Source of the DNA: Stenotrophomonas maltophilia
GTDB taxonomy: Bacteria; Pseudomonadota; Gammaproteobacteria; Xanthomonadales; Xanthomonadaceae
Direction: 5' to 3'
Assembly (NCBI GenBank): GCA_002364755.1
Contig: DEZI01000030.1
Location: forward strand, 251,809 to 315,808
DNA: 64,000 nucleotides
Every line of letters starts with the position of its first letter. Positions within the stretch are counted from its first letter, which is position 1. This document shows, piece by piece, positions 26,789-35,402 of the stretch. The translations under genes were made by a program, and so were the position numbers. The notes under the pieces are model-generated. The model searched no databases. It was not told the origin of the DNA and saw nothing but the letters and a program-made list of their open reading frames with translations.

Positions 26789-27717
26789 TGCTTGGTCAAT
26801 GCGGTGCGGTAGCGGTCGGCCAGCTGGCCGACGCGGCGCACGTAGTACTGGGTTTCACTATACGGCGGGACGCCACCATGGCGGTCGACCGCGCCTTCGC
26901 CGGCGTTGTAGCCCGCGGCGGCCAGGGTCAAGTCGCCATTGAAGCGCTTCAGCAACCACGCAAGATACTGCACGCCGCCACGGATGTTCTGGCTGGCGTC
27001 GTAGGAATCGCTGACCCCGAAGCGTGCGGCGGTCGGTGGCATCAGCTGCATCAGGCCCTGCGCGCCGGCGCGGCTGAGCGCGGTCGGGTTGTAGGCCGAC
27101 TCGGCATGGATGATCGCGCGCACGATCGCTTCTTCCACGCCGAACTCACGCGCGGCCGAGGCGATCTCGGTCTGGAACGAGGTGGTGTTGAGGCGCACGC
27201 TGCCGAAGTCGACGCGCGGGTTGACCCCGCAGGCGTAGCAGCGCTCCATGAAGCTGTAGCGGATGGTGCGTACCGGGCCGAGGTTGGCGACCTGGGTCGG
27301 GCGCGCACTGGTGTAGTGGCGCACGCCGTCCTGCATGTACGAATAGACCTGGCCACTGACCATGCGGCCGCCGCGCGGGGGCGGCGCCGGCTTGGCTGCA
27401 GGGGTGGCGGCGACGGCCGGGCTGGCGACATTGGCGGCCACGGCCACCGGGTTGCGCTCGGCGCTGGCCACCTGGGTGGCGGCCGGAGTGGTGCTGGCGG
27501 TCTGCACCGGCGCAGCGGCCGGTACGGCGCGCGGGGTCGCGGGACGGCGGGTATCGCGGCTGTAGCTGATGCTGCTGCAGCGCGCGCCGGGCACGCGCTT
27601 GCTGACATAGCTGGTGACGCCGTCGGCACCCTGGCACTTGAACAGGGTGCCGGCGCCGGCCGGCGCAGCGGTCAGCGCAGCGATGATGATCGCCGTTGTC
27701 CCCAGTATCCCCTTCAT
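26785..27717 (-). CDS. Lytic transglycosylase with DUF4124-like N-terminus
   Basis: A 310-residue exported murein hydrolase. The signal peptide (MKGILGTTAIIIAALTAAPA) is followed by a short DUF4124-like Cys-containing motif (TLFKCQGADGVTSYVSKRV), a Pro/Ala linker, and a C-terminal SLT domain with IIHAESAYNPTALSRAGAQG, where the first Glu is catalytic, then LMQLMPPTAARFGV and AAAGYNAGEGAVDRHGGVPP. Its stop TAG lies inside the GTAG end of a REP element. An earlier in-frame start at 27753 is possible but lacks a signal-like N-terminus. Confidence 0.92.
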   Translation of the reverse strand: MKGILGTTAIIIAALTAAPAGAGTLFKCQGADGVTSYVSKRVPGARCSSISYSRDTRRPATPRAVPAAAPVQTASTTPAATQVASAERNPVAVAANVASPAVAATPAAKPAPPPRGGRMVSGQVYSYMQDGVRHYTSARPTQVANLGPVRTIRYSFMERCYACGVNPRVDFGSVRLNTTSFQTEIASAAREFGVEEAIVRAIIHAESAYNPTALSRAGAQGLMQLMPPTAARFGVSDSYDASQNIRGGVQYLAWLLKRFNGDLTLAAAGYNAGEGAVDRHGGVPPYSETQYYVRRVGQLADRYRTALTKQ

Positions 27718-27763
27718 GGCGGCGAGTGTCCCAGCTTCGCCGGGGCTTGCCAAGCCGCCCCGC

Positions 27764-28732
27764 TCAGTCCGTGACCGCCGGCACAGCCAGCAGCTGGCCC
27801 AGCCCGGCCAGGCGCTGGGCCAGTTCGTCGCGCAGTTCCAGCGGTGAGGTCCACAGGGCCAGAGGCAGCCGGTCCAGGCTGAGGATCTGGGCCAGCATCA
27901 TGCCGCGGCTCTCCGCGCCCATGCGCAGCAGGCAGTGTCCGGGGCCCTCGCGCTCCAGCACCCCGCACCAGGGCGGAATGCGACCCTCCAGCTCGGCCAG
28001 GCTGCCGGCCAGGCGCAGGGTGGCCTGCAGGGTGAAAGGCGCCTGGCTGACGGCCTGCCGCACCATCACGTCGGGCGGCGCCGGGGTGCGCCGGTGCAGG
28101 CCGGGCCCGGGCTGCAGCTGCACCGCGCCCATCCGGTCCACGCGCAGGGTGCGCCAGTCCTCGCGGACCAGATCCCAGGCCAGCAGGTACCAGCGACGGC
28201 CGTAGTTGACCAGGTGCTGGGCCTCGACCTGGCGCTGGGTCAGCACGTCCTGCGCGCTGCGGTAGTCAAAGGACAGCCGTGCGGCCTGCCGGCAGTGCTG
28301 GGCCAGGCGGCCGAGCAGGCGCGCATCGGTGGCTGGCAGGTCGGACAGGGTAGCGGTGGCCGCATGAACCTCGCCGGCCTGCTGCCGACGCCGGGTCGGC
28401 ACCAGCGGGTCGAGCTTCGACAGCAGGCCGCGGGCGGTCTCGTCGATGCCGGACAGGGTGGCCGAGGCGGCCCGCAGGGCAATGGCCAGGGTGGTCGCCT
28501 CCTCCTCGTCCAGCAGCATCGGCAGGACCGGGGCGCCGGTGCCGAGCCGGTAGCCACCACCGACCCCGGCCGAGGCCTGCACCGGGTAGCCGAGCTCGCG
28601 CAGGCGCTCGATGTCGCGGCGGATGCTGCGCCGGTCCACGCCCATGCGCTCGGCCAGCTCGGCGCCGGACCAGTGCCGGCGGGCCTGCAGGAGCGAGATC
28701 AGGCGCAGCAGTCGATGAGCGGTATGGCGCAT
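27764..28732 (-). CDS. YafY-family WYL-domain transcriptional regulator
   Basis: A 322-residue DNA-binding protein. Residues 1-65 form a DeoR-type winged helix (LAERMGVDRRSIRRDIERLR). The C-terminal WYL ligand-sensing domain shows WYLLAWDLVREDWRTLRVDR. Such proteins often control a divergent neighbour. Here the neighbour, 80 bases away, is the truncated GST gene. Confidence 0.92.
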   Translation of the reverse strand: MRHTAHRLLRLISLLQARRHWSGAELAERMGVDRRSIRRDIERLRELGYPVQASAGVGGGYRLGTGAPVLPMLLDEEEATTLAIALRAASATLSGIDETARGLLSKLDPLVPTRRRQQAGEVHAATATLSDLPATDARLLGRLAQHCRQAARLSFDYRSAQDVLTQRQVEAQHLVNYGRRWYLLAWDLVREDWRTLRVDRMGAVQLQPGPGLHRRTPAPPDVMVRQAVSQAPFTLQATLRLAGSLAELEGRIPPWCGVLEREGPGHCLLRMGAESRGMMLAQILSLDRLPLALWTSPLELRDELAQRLAGLGQLLAVPAVTD

Positions 28733-28813
28733 GAGGAATCGAGGACAGAAGTCGTCCGCGATTGTGCCCCAGCATGGCCTCCCGCTTCACCACCCACCGC
28801 AAGGAGCCCTGCC

Positions 28814-29254
28814 ATGTCTGCACGCCAGATCACCCTCTACCACGCCGCCCGCTCCCGCTCGAGCGGCGCCGTCGCCCTGCTCGAGGCACTCGGCGCCGAC
28901 TACCGGCTGCAGGTGCTGGACCTGAAGGCCGGCGCCAACCTGGCCCCGGCCTACCTGGCCATCAACCCGATGGGCAAGGTGCCGGCGATCATCCACAACG
29001 GTGCGCTGGTGACCGAACAGGTGGCCATCTACCTGTACCTGGCCGACCTGTACCCGGAAGCCGGGCTGGCGCCGCCGATCGGCGATGCGCAGCGCGGTCC
29101 CTACCTGCGCTGGATGGCCTTCTATGGCGCCTGCTTCGAGCCGGCGATGACCGACAAGGCCCTGCACCGCGAGCCGCCGCCGCGGATGATGTCGCCCTAC
29201 AACGATGCCGAGACCGTGCTGCAGGTGATCGAGGCGCAGCTGGTGGCGGCATAA
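28814..29254 (+). CDS. Glutathione S-transferase-like protein, C-terminally short
   Basis: A 146-residue protein with a full GST N-terminal thioredoxin domain (ITLYHAARSRSSGAVALLEA, NPMGKVPAIIHNGALVTEQV) and only the first helices of the C-terminal domain (RWMAFYGACFEPAMTDKAL). GSTs of this kind are usually 200-220 residues, so about 60 residues are missing. AAGGAG lies before the ATG. A SMAG element begins five bases past the stop, at the point where the missing part would be. It may be inactive or a pseudogene. Confidence 0.85.
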   Translation: MSARQITLYHAARSRSSGAVALLEALGADYRLQVLDLKAGANLAPAYLAINPMGKVPAIIHNGALVTEQVAIYLYLADLYPEAGLAPPIGDAQRGPYLRWMAFYGACFEPAMTDKALHREPPPRMMSPYNDAETVLQVIEAQLVAA

Positions 29255-29258
29255 GGGC

Positions 29259-29333
29259 AGCCGAGCGTGGGCTCGGCTCTACAGGAGCGCGATGGGTGGC
29301 ATGGGATGCGGGTAGCGCGGGCCATGCCCCGCG
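29259..29333. repeat. Pair of SMAG/REP elements in opposite orientation
   Basis: 29259-29282 has AGCCGAGC...GCTCGGCT then CTAC (GTAG on the minus strand). 29312-29333 starts GTAGCGCGGG and ends CCCGCG (GTAG on the plus strand). They lie between gst and miaB. Confidence 0.75.
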
Positions 29334-29409
29334 AGCGCGCAGCGCGGCGGGCGGCGTGGGATGCGGGTAGAATTGCCCGCTTTCCCGCCACCCGAATGGA
29401 TTAAGCGCC

Positions 29410-30825
29410 ATGACCGGGACGCCAGACGTCTTTCCGCCCGCCTCGGGCGGTACTCCGCTCGTTGCCCTGCCCACTGGTCCGCGCAAGCCCGACCTGGTCA
29501 AAGGCAAGCTCTACATCAAGACCCACGGTTGCCAGATGAACGAGTACGACTCGGCCAAGATGGCCGACGTGCTTGCCGCCAGCGATGGCCTGGAACTGAC
29601 CGATACCCCGGACGACGCCGACGTCATCCTGGTCAATACCTGCTCCATCCGCGAAAAGGCGCAGGAAAAGGTGTTCAGCCAGCTGGGCGTGTGGAAGGGC
29701 CTGAAGAACAAAGGCCGCGAAGTCATCATCGGCGTGGGCGGCTGCGTGGCCTCGCAGGAAGGTGAAGCGATCATCAAGCGCGCGCCGTTCGTGGACCTGG
29801 TGTTCGGCCCGCAGACCCTGCACCGGCTGCCGGAACTGATCCGCGCCCGTCGCGAACAGAAGCGCCCGCAGGTGGACATCAGCTTCCCGGAGATCGAGAA
29901 GTTCGATCGCCTGCCGGAACCGCGCGCCGATGGCGCCTCGGCGTTCGTCTCGATCATGGAAGGCTGCTCCAAGTACTGCTCGTTCTGCGTGGTGCCCTAC
30001 ACCCGCGGCACCGAAGTCAGCCGCCCGTTCGAGGACGTGGTGGTGGAAGTGGCGCAGCTGGCCGCACAGGGCGTGCGCGAGATCAACCTGCTCGGACAGA
30101 ACGTCAACGCCTACCGCGGTCCCTACGGCGACGGTGAATTCGCCGACCTGGGCCTGCTGATCCGCACCATCGCCGAGATCGACGGCGTCGGCCGCATCCG
30201 CTTCACCACTTCGCATCCGCTGGAATTCAGCGACTCGCTGATCGACGCGTTCCGCGACGTACCGCAGCTGGCCAACTTCCTGCACCTGCCGGTCCAGGCC
30301 GGCAGCGACCGCGTGCTGTCGGCGATGAAGCGCGGCTACACGGCGCTGGAATTCAAGTCGAAGATCCGCAAGCTGCGCGCGGTGCGCCCGGACATCTCGA
30401 TCAGCTCGGATTTCATCGTCGGCTTCCCCGGCGAGACCGATGCTGATTTCGAGAAGACCATGAAGCTGATCGAGGACATCGGCTTCGACCACAGTTTCTC
30501 CTTCATCTATTCGCGTCGCCCGGGCACCCCGGCGGCCGATCTGGAGGACACGATCAGCGATGCGGAAAAGCACGCGCGCCTGTCGCGCCTGCAGGAACGC
30601 ATCAATGCACACGCCGCCGGCATTTCCGAAAGGATGGTCGGCACCGTGCAGACCGTGCTGGTGGAAGGCCCCTCGCGCAAGAACCCGAACGAACTGACCG
30701 GCAAGACCGAGAACATGCGTTCGGTGAACTTCCCGGCGCCGGCGCGCCTGATCGGCCAGTTCGTCGACGTGATGATCACCGAGGCGCTGACCAATTCGCT
30801 GCGTGCGCGGGTGGTGGCGGAGTAA
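29410..30825 (+). CDS. miaB: tRNA-2-methylthio-N6-dimethylallyladenosine synthase MiaB
   Basis: A 471-residue radical-SAM methylthiotransferase acting on A37 of tRNAs reading UNN codons. The N-terminal MTTase domain has its three cluster cysteines (Cys41, Cys78, Cys112). The radical SAM triad is C186-x3-C190-x2-C193 in CSKYCSFC, and the TRAM domain closes the protein. It starts the conserved miaB-ybeZ-ybeY-ybeX gene order. Confidence 0.97.
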   Translation: MTGTPDVFPPASGGTPLVALPTGPRKPDLVKGKLYIKTHGCQMNEYDSAKMADVLAASDGLELTDTPDDADVILVNTCSIREKAQEKVFSQLGVWKGLKNKGREVIIGVGGCVASQEGEAIIKRAPFVDLVFGPQTLHRLPELIRARREQKRPQVDISFPEIEKFDRLPEPRADGASAFVSIMEGCSKYCSFCVVPYTRGTEVSRPFEDVVVEVAQLAAQGVREINLLGQNVNAYRGPYGDGEFADLGLLIRTIAEIDGVGRIRFTTSHPLEFSDSLIDAFRDVPQLANFLHLPVQAGSDRVLSAMKRGYTALEFKSKIRKLRAVRPDISISSDFIVGFPGETDADFEKTMKLIEDIGFDHSFSFIYSRRPGTPAADLEDTISDAEKHARLSRLQERINAHAAGISERMVGTVQTVLVEGPSRKNPNELTGKTENMRSVNFPAPARLIGQFVDVMITEALTNSLRARVVAE

Positions 30826-30832
30826 GGAAGGT

Positions 30833-30857
30833 GTGCCGACCAACGGTCGGCACCTAC
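30833..30857 (-). repeat. SMAG/REP element between miaB and phoH-like gene
   Basis: GTGCCGACC-AAC-GGTCGGCAC followed by CTAC, eight bases after the miaB stop. The rest of the 231-base gap holds only a small CCACAC-CCG-GTGTGG hairpin at 30956-30970. Confidence 0.75.
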
Positions 30858-31056
30858 CGGGGGGCAGCCCCCATGGCACATTTTTCACCAGCGCTTCACC
30901 TCCCTTGCCGCGCAGGCTCCGCAATGACTTGTCCACAGCTTTCTCCGGCGCCGATCCACACCCGGTGTGGAGAACTGTCGTCCCGCCCGTCCGCGCGCTA
31001 ATCTTGTCTTCCCTGGGTCCATCGCGGTGGACGGCGAACCCGCCCCACCCCACGCT

Positions 31057-32043
31057 ATGAAAAGCATCGAGCATCGAGATTTCACCCTGTCGCCGGAAGA
31101 CAACGAGCGGCTGGCCAACCTGTGCGGCCCCTTCGACGGGCACCTGCGCCAGATCGAGCTGAAGCTCGGCGTGGAGATCGCCAACCGTGGCTTCGTGTTC
31201 CGCATCACCGGTCCGGACGAGGCCATCGTCGAGGCGCAGAAGCTGATCGAGGCGCTGTACGTCGAAGCGGCCGAGACCACCTTCGACAGCCACGCCATCC
31301 ACCTGCGCCTGGCGCAGGCCAATGTCGAGCAGATCGCCGAGCGTTCCTACGAAGCGCAGGACGTGGCGATCAAGGTCAAGCGCGGCACGGTGCGCGGCCG
31401 CGGCGCCAACCAGGGCCGCTACCTGCACCAGATCGCCACGCATGACATCAACTTCGGCATCGGCCCTGCCGGTACCGGCAAGACCTTCCTGGCCGTGGCC
31501 AGCGCGGTGGAAGCACTGAACGAATCGCGCGTGCAGCGGCTGATCCTGGTGCGTCCGGCGGTGGAGGCCGGCGAGAAGCTGGGCTTCCTGCCCGGCGACC
31601 TGAGCCAGAAGGTCGACCCCTACCTGCGCCCGCTGTACGACGCCCTGTACGAAATGATGGGCGTGGAGAAAGTGGTCAAGCTGCTGGAAAAGAACGTCAT
31701 CGAGATCGCGCCGCTGGCGTACATGCGCGGGCGCACGCTCAACGATGCGTTCGTGATCCTGGACGAGGCGCAGAACACCACCATCGAGCAGATGAAGATG
31801 TTCCTGACCCGCCTGGGCTACGGCTCCACCGCGGTGGTCACCGGCGACCTGACCCAGACCGACCTGCCCAAGCACGTGAAGTCGGGCCTGCGCGACGCCA
31901 TCGACGTGCTGCGCGATGTGGAGGGCGTGACGTTCACGTTCTTCGAAGCGCGCGACGTGGTCCGCCACCCGCTGGTGGCACGCATCGTCAATGCCTACGA
32001 CCGCCGCGACCTGCATCAGATTCAACCTGGAGCCACCCCATGA
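31057..32043 (+). CDS. ybeZ: PhoH-like ATPase YbeZ
   Basis: A 328-residue PhoH-family ATPase, a partner of the YbeY RNase in RNA and ribosome maturation. The Walker A box GPAGTGKT is at residues 136-143 and Walker B reads VILDEAQNTT. An earlier in-frame ATG at 30967 would add 30 residues unlike the family. Its last codons overlap the ybeY start as ATGA. Confidence 0.94.
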   Translation: MKSIEHRDFTLSPEDNERLANLCGPFDGHLRQIELKLGVEIANRGFVFRITGPDEAIVEAQKLIEALYVEAAETTFDSHAIHLRLAQANVEQIAERSYEAQDVAIKVKRGTVRGRGANQGRYLHQIATHDINFGIGPAGTGKTFLAVASAVEALNESRVQRLILVRPAVEAGEKLGFLPGDLSQKVDPYLRPLYDALYEMMGVEKVVKLLEKNVIEIAPLAYMRGRTLNDAFVILDEAQNTTIEQMKMFLTRLGYGSTAVVTGDLTQTDLPKHVKSGLRDAIDVLRDVEGVTFTFFEARDVVRHPLVARIVNAYDRRDLHQIQPGATP

Positions 32044-32525
32044 CCAAAGGCCCCGTGCGACTTGATGTCGCCATCAGCTACGCCTTGCCCCGCACCGGCC
32101 TGCCGGCGGCGGTGAGCTTCCGCAAATGGGTAGCGGCGGCCCTGAAGGGACGCATCCGCGAGGCCGACCTGGCCATCCGCGTGGTCGATGCCAAGGAAGG
32201 GCAGTCGCTGAACCGGCATTACCGTGGCAAGGATTACGCAACCAACGTGCTCAGCTTCCCCGCCGACGTGCCCGAAGGCCTGCCCAAGGGCGTGAAGTTC
32301 CCGCTGCTGGGTGACCTGGTGATCTGCGCGCCGGTTGTGGCCCGCGAGGCCGACGAGCAGGGCAAGGCGTTGAACGCCCACTACGCGCACCTGACCGTGC
32401 ATGGCGTGCTGCACCTGCTGGGCTGGGACCACGAGGACGACAAGGAAGCCGAGGCGATGGAGCAGCTTGAGCGCGAGATCCTGGCCGAGCTGGGCATCGA
32501 CGATCCTTACGCCGGCGAGCGCTGA
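32040..32525 (+). CDS. ybeY: Endoribonuclease YbeY
   Basis: A 161-residue metal-dependent RNase for 16S rRNA 3'-end maturation and 70S quality control. The zinc-binding motif is H121-x3-H125-x5-H131 (HGVLHLLGWDH), with NVLSFP upstream, both diagnostic. It is coupled to ybeZ by a four-base overlap. Confidence 0.97.
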   Translation: MTKGPVRLDVAISYALPRTGLPAAVSFRKWVAAALKGRIREADLAIRVVDAKEGQSLNRHYRGKDYATNVLSFPADVPEGLPKGVKFPLLGDLVICAPVVAREADEQGKALNAHYAHLTVHGVLHLLGWDHEDDKEAEAMEQLEREILAELGIDDPYAGER

Positions 32526-32573
32526 GGGCAGGACCGCGGTACTCTGGGTCCGCTGCTTCCCGAGGAGACATGG

Positions 32574-33179
32574 ATGATGTCGGGCTATCTCGCACTCACA
32601 CTGGTCACGACGGCCTGCCTTCTGATGACGGTGGTGGGACTGGATGTGGTGCACCGCATCGGTGCCCGCCACCCCGATGGCCGGCACTGGCTGCTGTGTA
32701 CGCTGGCGCTGGTGTCGCCCATCAGTCTGCTGGCAGGGATGGGCATCAGCATGGCTGCGCCGCATCTGCCCTACGACCTCCTTCCGGCGCAGGCCCGCAA
32801 CGTTCTGACGCTGTCCGCACTGCCGCTGGTACTGATCGGCGCGTTCGCCGCGCCAATCAGCTGGCGAGTGCTCGTGCTGCGCCGCCTGCGGCGTGAAAGC
32901 GAGAGCCTGCCGTTTTTCAGGGCGACCCGGGCACAGCTGCTCGCACTGTTCGCACTTGCCGTCATTTACATGTGGGTCCGCGGCCGTCACGGCGGGGGTC
33001 CATGGTTGACGACGCTGGAGCTGAACTATGTGCAGCTCGTGGCCGGGCTCATGGCTGGGCTGATCCACCTGTTCCTGGCCATGGTGGTCATCACCCTGCC
33101 GCTGATGGCGCTGCGGGCGCTGGTCAGGGGCGCTGTGCAGGCGGCATGGGCGCGGGTGCGGCTGGCAGCGCGGGGTTGA
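32574..33179 (+). CDS. Unknown integral membrane protein
   Basis: A 201-residue protein with about five predicted membrane helices (for example LALTLVTTACLLMTVVGL, LTLSALPLVLIGAFAAP, AQLLALFALAVIYMWV) and short basic loops. I do not recognise a family. GGAG lies six to nine bases before the ATG pair. It is one of three genes inserted between ybeY and corC. Confidence 0.7.
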   Translation: MMSGYLALTLVTTACLLMTVVGLDVVHRIGARHPDGRHWLLCTLALVSPISLLAGMGISMAAPHLPYDLLPAQARNVLTLSALPLVLIGAFAAPISWRVLVLRRLRRESESLPFFRATRAQLLALFALAVIYMWVRGRHGGGPWLTTLELNYVQLVAGLMAGLIHLFLAMVVITLPLMALRALVRGAVQAAWARVRLAARG

Positions 33180-33210
33180 TGCCACTGCGGCCTCTTTGGT
33201 CCGTGGGCCG

Positions 33211-33831
33211 ATGAATTCCCTCACCGCGCTACTGCTGGCGCCCCTGCTGGCCGTGCTGTCCGCGGAAGGCAGGCTGATGCCCGACACCGACCGGCCCTCA
33301 CCCGTGCCTGCCAGCGACGCCCCGGCAGACATCGCGGCCAAGGTAGCCGAACTGCAGGCCTTCTTCGGCGGCGACGACGCCCCTCTTCGGGAAGTCGTCG
33401 CGACCGCCCAGCAGAGCGATCTGATCGAACGCCTGCAGGCGCGCCACGCCGCGCGCTTGGCCGGTGTCTGGGTCGACAACAACGTGGGCTGGCACATCTT
33501 CGTGCGCCTGACCGGCACCGCGCCCCAGGCCGACGAGCAGTACGCGGGGCCGCTGGGCCTACAGCACGTGCACTACCGCACTGGCGCGGCACTGACCGAG
33601 GCAGAAATGCAGCACCGGCTGGCAGAGCAACGCAGCTGGATGAGCCAGCTGTTCCCAGACCTGTTCGGCTCAAGCCTGGATGTCCGTACCGGGCAGCTGG
33701 AACTGATGCTGCGGGATACCCCTGCCCAGCGCGCAACCGCGGCCGCCGCCATCGGCCAGCTGCAGCTGAAGCTGGGCTTCCCGGTCAGGATTGCATGGTT
33801 GCCACCGGGCACAACGGTGGTCCCGCCCTGA
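33211..33831 (+). CDS. Unknown exported protein
   Basis: A 206-residue protein with a short hydrophobic N-terminus (MNSLTALLLAPLLAVLSAEG) that resembles a signal peptide, then a soluble region with LAGVWVDNNVGWHIFVRLTG and a C-terminal VRIAWLPPGTTVVPP. No family is recognised. A TTG five codons upstream is an alternative start. It lies 31 bases after the membrane-protein gene in the same direction. Confidence 0.65.
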   Translation: MNSLTALLLAPLLAVLSAEGRLMPDTDRPSPVPASDAPADIAAKVAELQAFFGGDDAPLREVVATAQQSDLIERLQARHAARLAGVWVDNNVGWHIFVRLTGTAPQADEQYAGPLGLQHVHYRTGAALTEAEMQHRLAEQRSWMSQLFPDLFGSSLDVRTGQLELMLRDTPAQRATAAAAIGQLQLKLGFPVRIAWLPPGTTVVPP

Positions 33832-33907
33832 GCCGGCTTGCCCGGTCGCAGTCGCCGTCCGCCGCCGCTACCATGTCCGGGCATCCTTCATCGCGGATCT
33901 CCTGCCT

Positions 33908-34456
33908 GTGCTGCTGCGTATTGCCCTGCCCCTGCTGTTCGCCTCCCTCGCCGCCCCCGCTTCGGCCGCCCCGCTGGAACTGCCGGCGCTGATCGAATGC
34001 CGCCAGGGCGTGGCCGAGCATGCCGCGCTGGCACCGCTGCTGGCCGACCCGCTGAAGGCCGTGGGCCAGGGCCTGCAGCCGCTGCCGCAGGGCAACCAGT
34101 TCATGAGCGAGTTCCGCCTGGCCAACCCGATCACCGTGTTCGGCCAGCAGACCGAGCGGGTGGCCGTGGCCGGTGCCAGCGTGATGGCCGTGCTGGACCA
34201 GGCCGACCCGCACCCGCTGGCCAAGCGCCTGGAACTGGAAACCGGCTACGACCAGGACGGCAAGTTCATGGCCGGCCGCGAGGTGGTCAGCCGCGACGTG
34301 ACCGACCCCAGGACCGGCGAGGCCCAGATCGAGTCGATCATCCTCAGCGTGTCCACGGTGGCCAGCCACCCCGGCAAGACTCTGGCAGGCTGTACCTACA
34401 GCCTGGATCTGCCGGCCGACGACGAGGTTCCGGCCGCGGCCGCCGGCGGTCACTGA
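33908..34456 (+). CDS. Unknown exported protein with GTG start
   Basis: A 182-residue protein. Reading from the GTG gives a clean signal peptide (LLRIALPLLFASLAAPASAA) with an ASA|AP cleavage site; upstream residues in the frame look like non-coding translation. The mature domain contains IECRQG and LAGCTYSLDLP with two Cys. No family is recognised. It precedes corC. Confidence 0.65.
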   Translation: MLLRIALPLLFASLAAPASAAPLELPALIECRQGVAEHAALAPLLADPLKAVGQGLQPLPQGNQFMSEFRLANPITVFGQQTERVAVAGASVMAVLDQADPHPLAKRLELETGYDQDGKFMAGREVVSRDVTDPRTGEAQIESIILSVSTVASHPGKTLAGCTYSLDLPADDEVPAAAAGGH

Positions 34457-34520
34457 AAGGCCCCGACATCCTGCTAGACTTGGGACAACGCCCGGCTTGC
34501 CGGGTGCCCTTTTTCCAGAG

Positions 34521-35402
34521 ATGTCAGAAGACGACAGTAGCAGCTCCTCCCTGGAGCCCAATGAAAAGAAGCGCGGTTGGCTTGAACGCCTGACCTCCGC
34601 CTTCTCCGGCGAACCCCATACCCGCGACGAGCTGGTCGCTGTCCTGCACACCGCGCAGGAGGAGGGTCTGATCGCCGCCGATACCCTGAAGATGATGGAA
34701 GGCGCCATTTCGGTGGCCGAGCTGACCGTGGGCGACGTGATGATCTCGCGCTCGCAGATGGTCTCGCTGCCGGTCGAGGCGCCCTTCCTGGACCTGATGA
34801 AACAGGTCGTCGAATCAGGCCACTCACGCTTCCCGGTGCACGGCGAGAACAAGGACGACATCCTTGGCATCCTGCTGGCCAAGGACCTGCTGCGCGGCGT
34901 GGTCGCCGACAACGGCCCGGCCAACGTGCGCGAGCTGCTGCGCCCGGCGGTGCTGATCCCCGAGGCAAAGAAGCTCAACGTGCTGCTGAAGGAGTTCCGC
35001 CTGTCGCGCAACCACATGGCCATGGTGGTGGACGAGTACGGCGGTGTCGCCGGCCTGGTCACCATCGAGGACGTGCTGGAACAGATCGTCGGCGAGATCG
35101 ACGACGAGCATGACGAGGCCGAGGACCAGTCGGCGCAGATCGCCATCCAGGCCGACGGCCGCTATGTGGTCGATGCGCTGACCGCGATCGGCGATTTCAA
35201 CGAGCGTTTCGGTGCCACGTTCTCCGACGAGGACTACGACACCATCGGCGGCCTGGTGACCGAAGCGATCGGCCACCTGCCCGAAGTGGGCGACGAGCTG
35301 GCGCTGGACCGCTTCATGTTCCGCGTGGCACGCGCCGATGCGCGCCGGGTGCAGGCCTTCCATGTGACGGTGCTGCCGCCGGACGAGCAGGACGACGCTT
35401 GA
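34521..35402 (+). CDS. corC: CorC/YbeX transporter-associated CBS-domain protein
   Basis: A 293-residue cytosolic protein with two CBS domains (about residues 75-190, VMISRSQMVSLPVEAPFLDL, MAMVVDEYGGVAGLVTIEDV) and the CorC_HlyC domain at the C-terminus (ALDRFMFRVARADARRVQAF). It is linked to Mg2+/Co2+ handling and to ybeY/ybeZ by gene order. The gene corA lies two genes downstream. Its TGA overlaps the TTG start of the next gene. Confidence 0.95.
   Translation: MSEDDSSSSSLEPNEKKRGWLERLTSAFSGEPHTRDELVAVLHTAQEEGLIAADTLKMMEGAISVAELTVGDVMISRSQMVSLPVEAPFLDLMKQVVESGHSRFPVHGENKDDILGILLAKDLLRGVVADNGPANVRELLRPAVLIPEAKKLNVLLKEFRLSRNHMAMVVDEYGGVAGLVTIEDVLEQIVGEIDDEHDEAEDQSAQIAIQADGRYVVDALTAIGDFNERFGATFSDEDYDTIGGLVTEAIGHLPEVGDELALDRFMFRVARADARRVQAFHVTVLPPDEQDDA

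Noticed and set aside
29401..32025. 874-residue open frame antisense to miaB and ybeZ
   Set aside because: It covers two certain genes on the other strand and their gap; the translation is His/Arg/Val-rich and resembles nothing.
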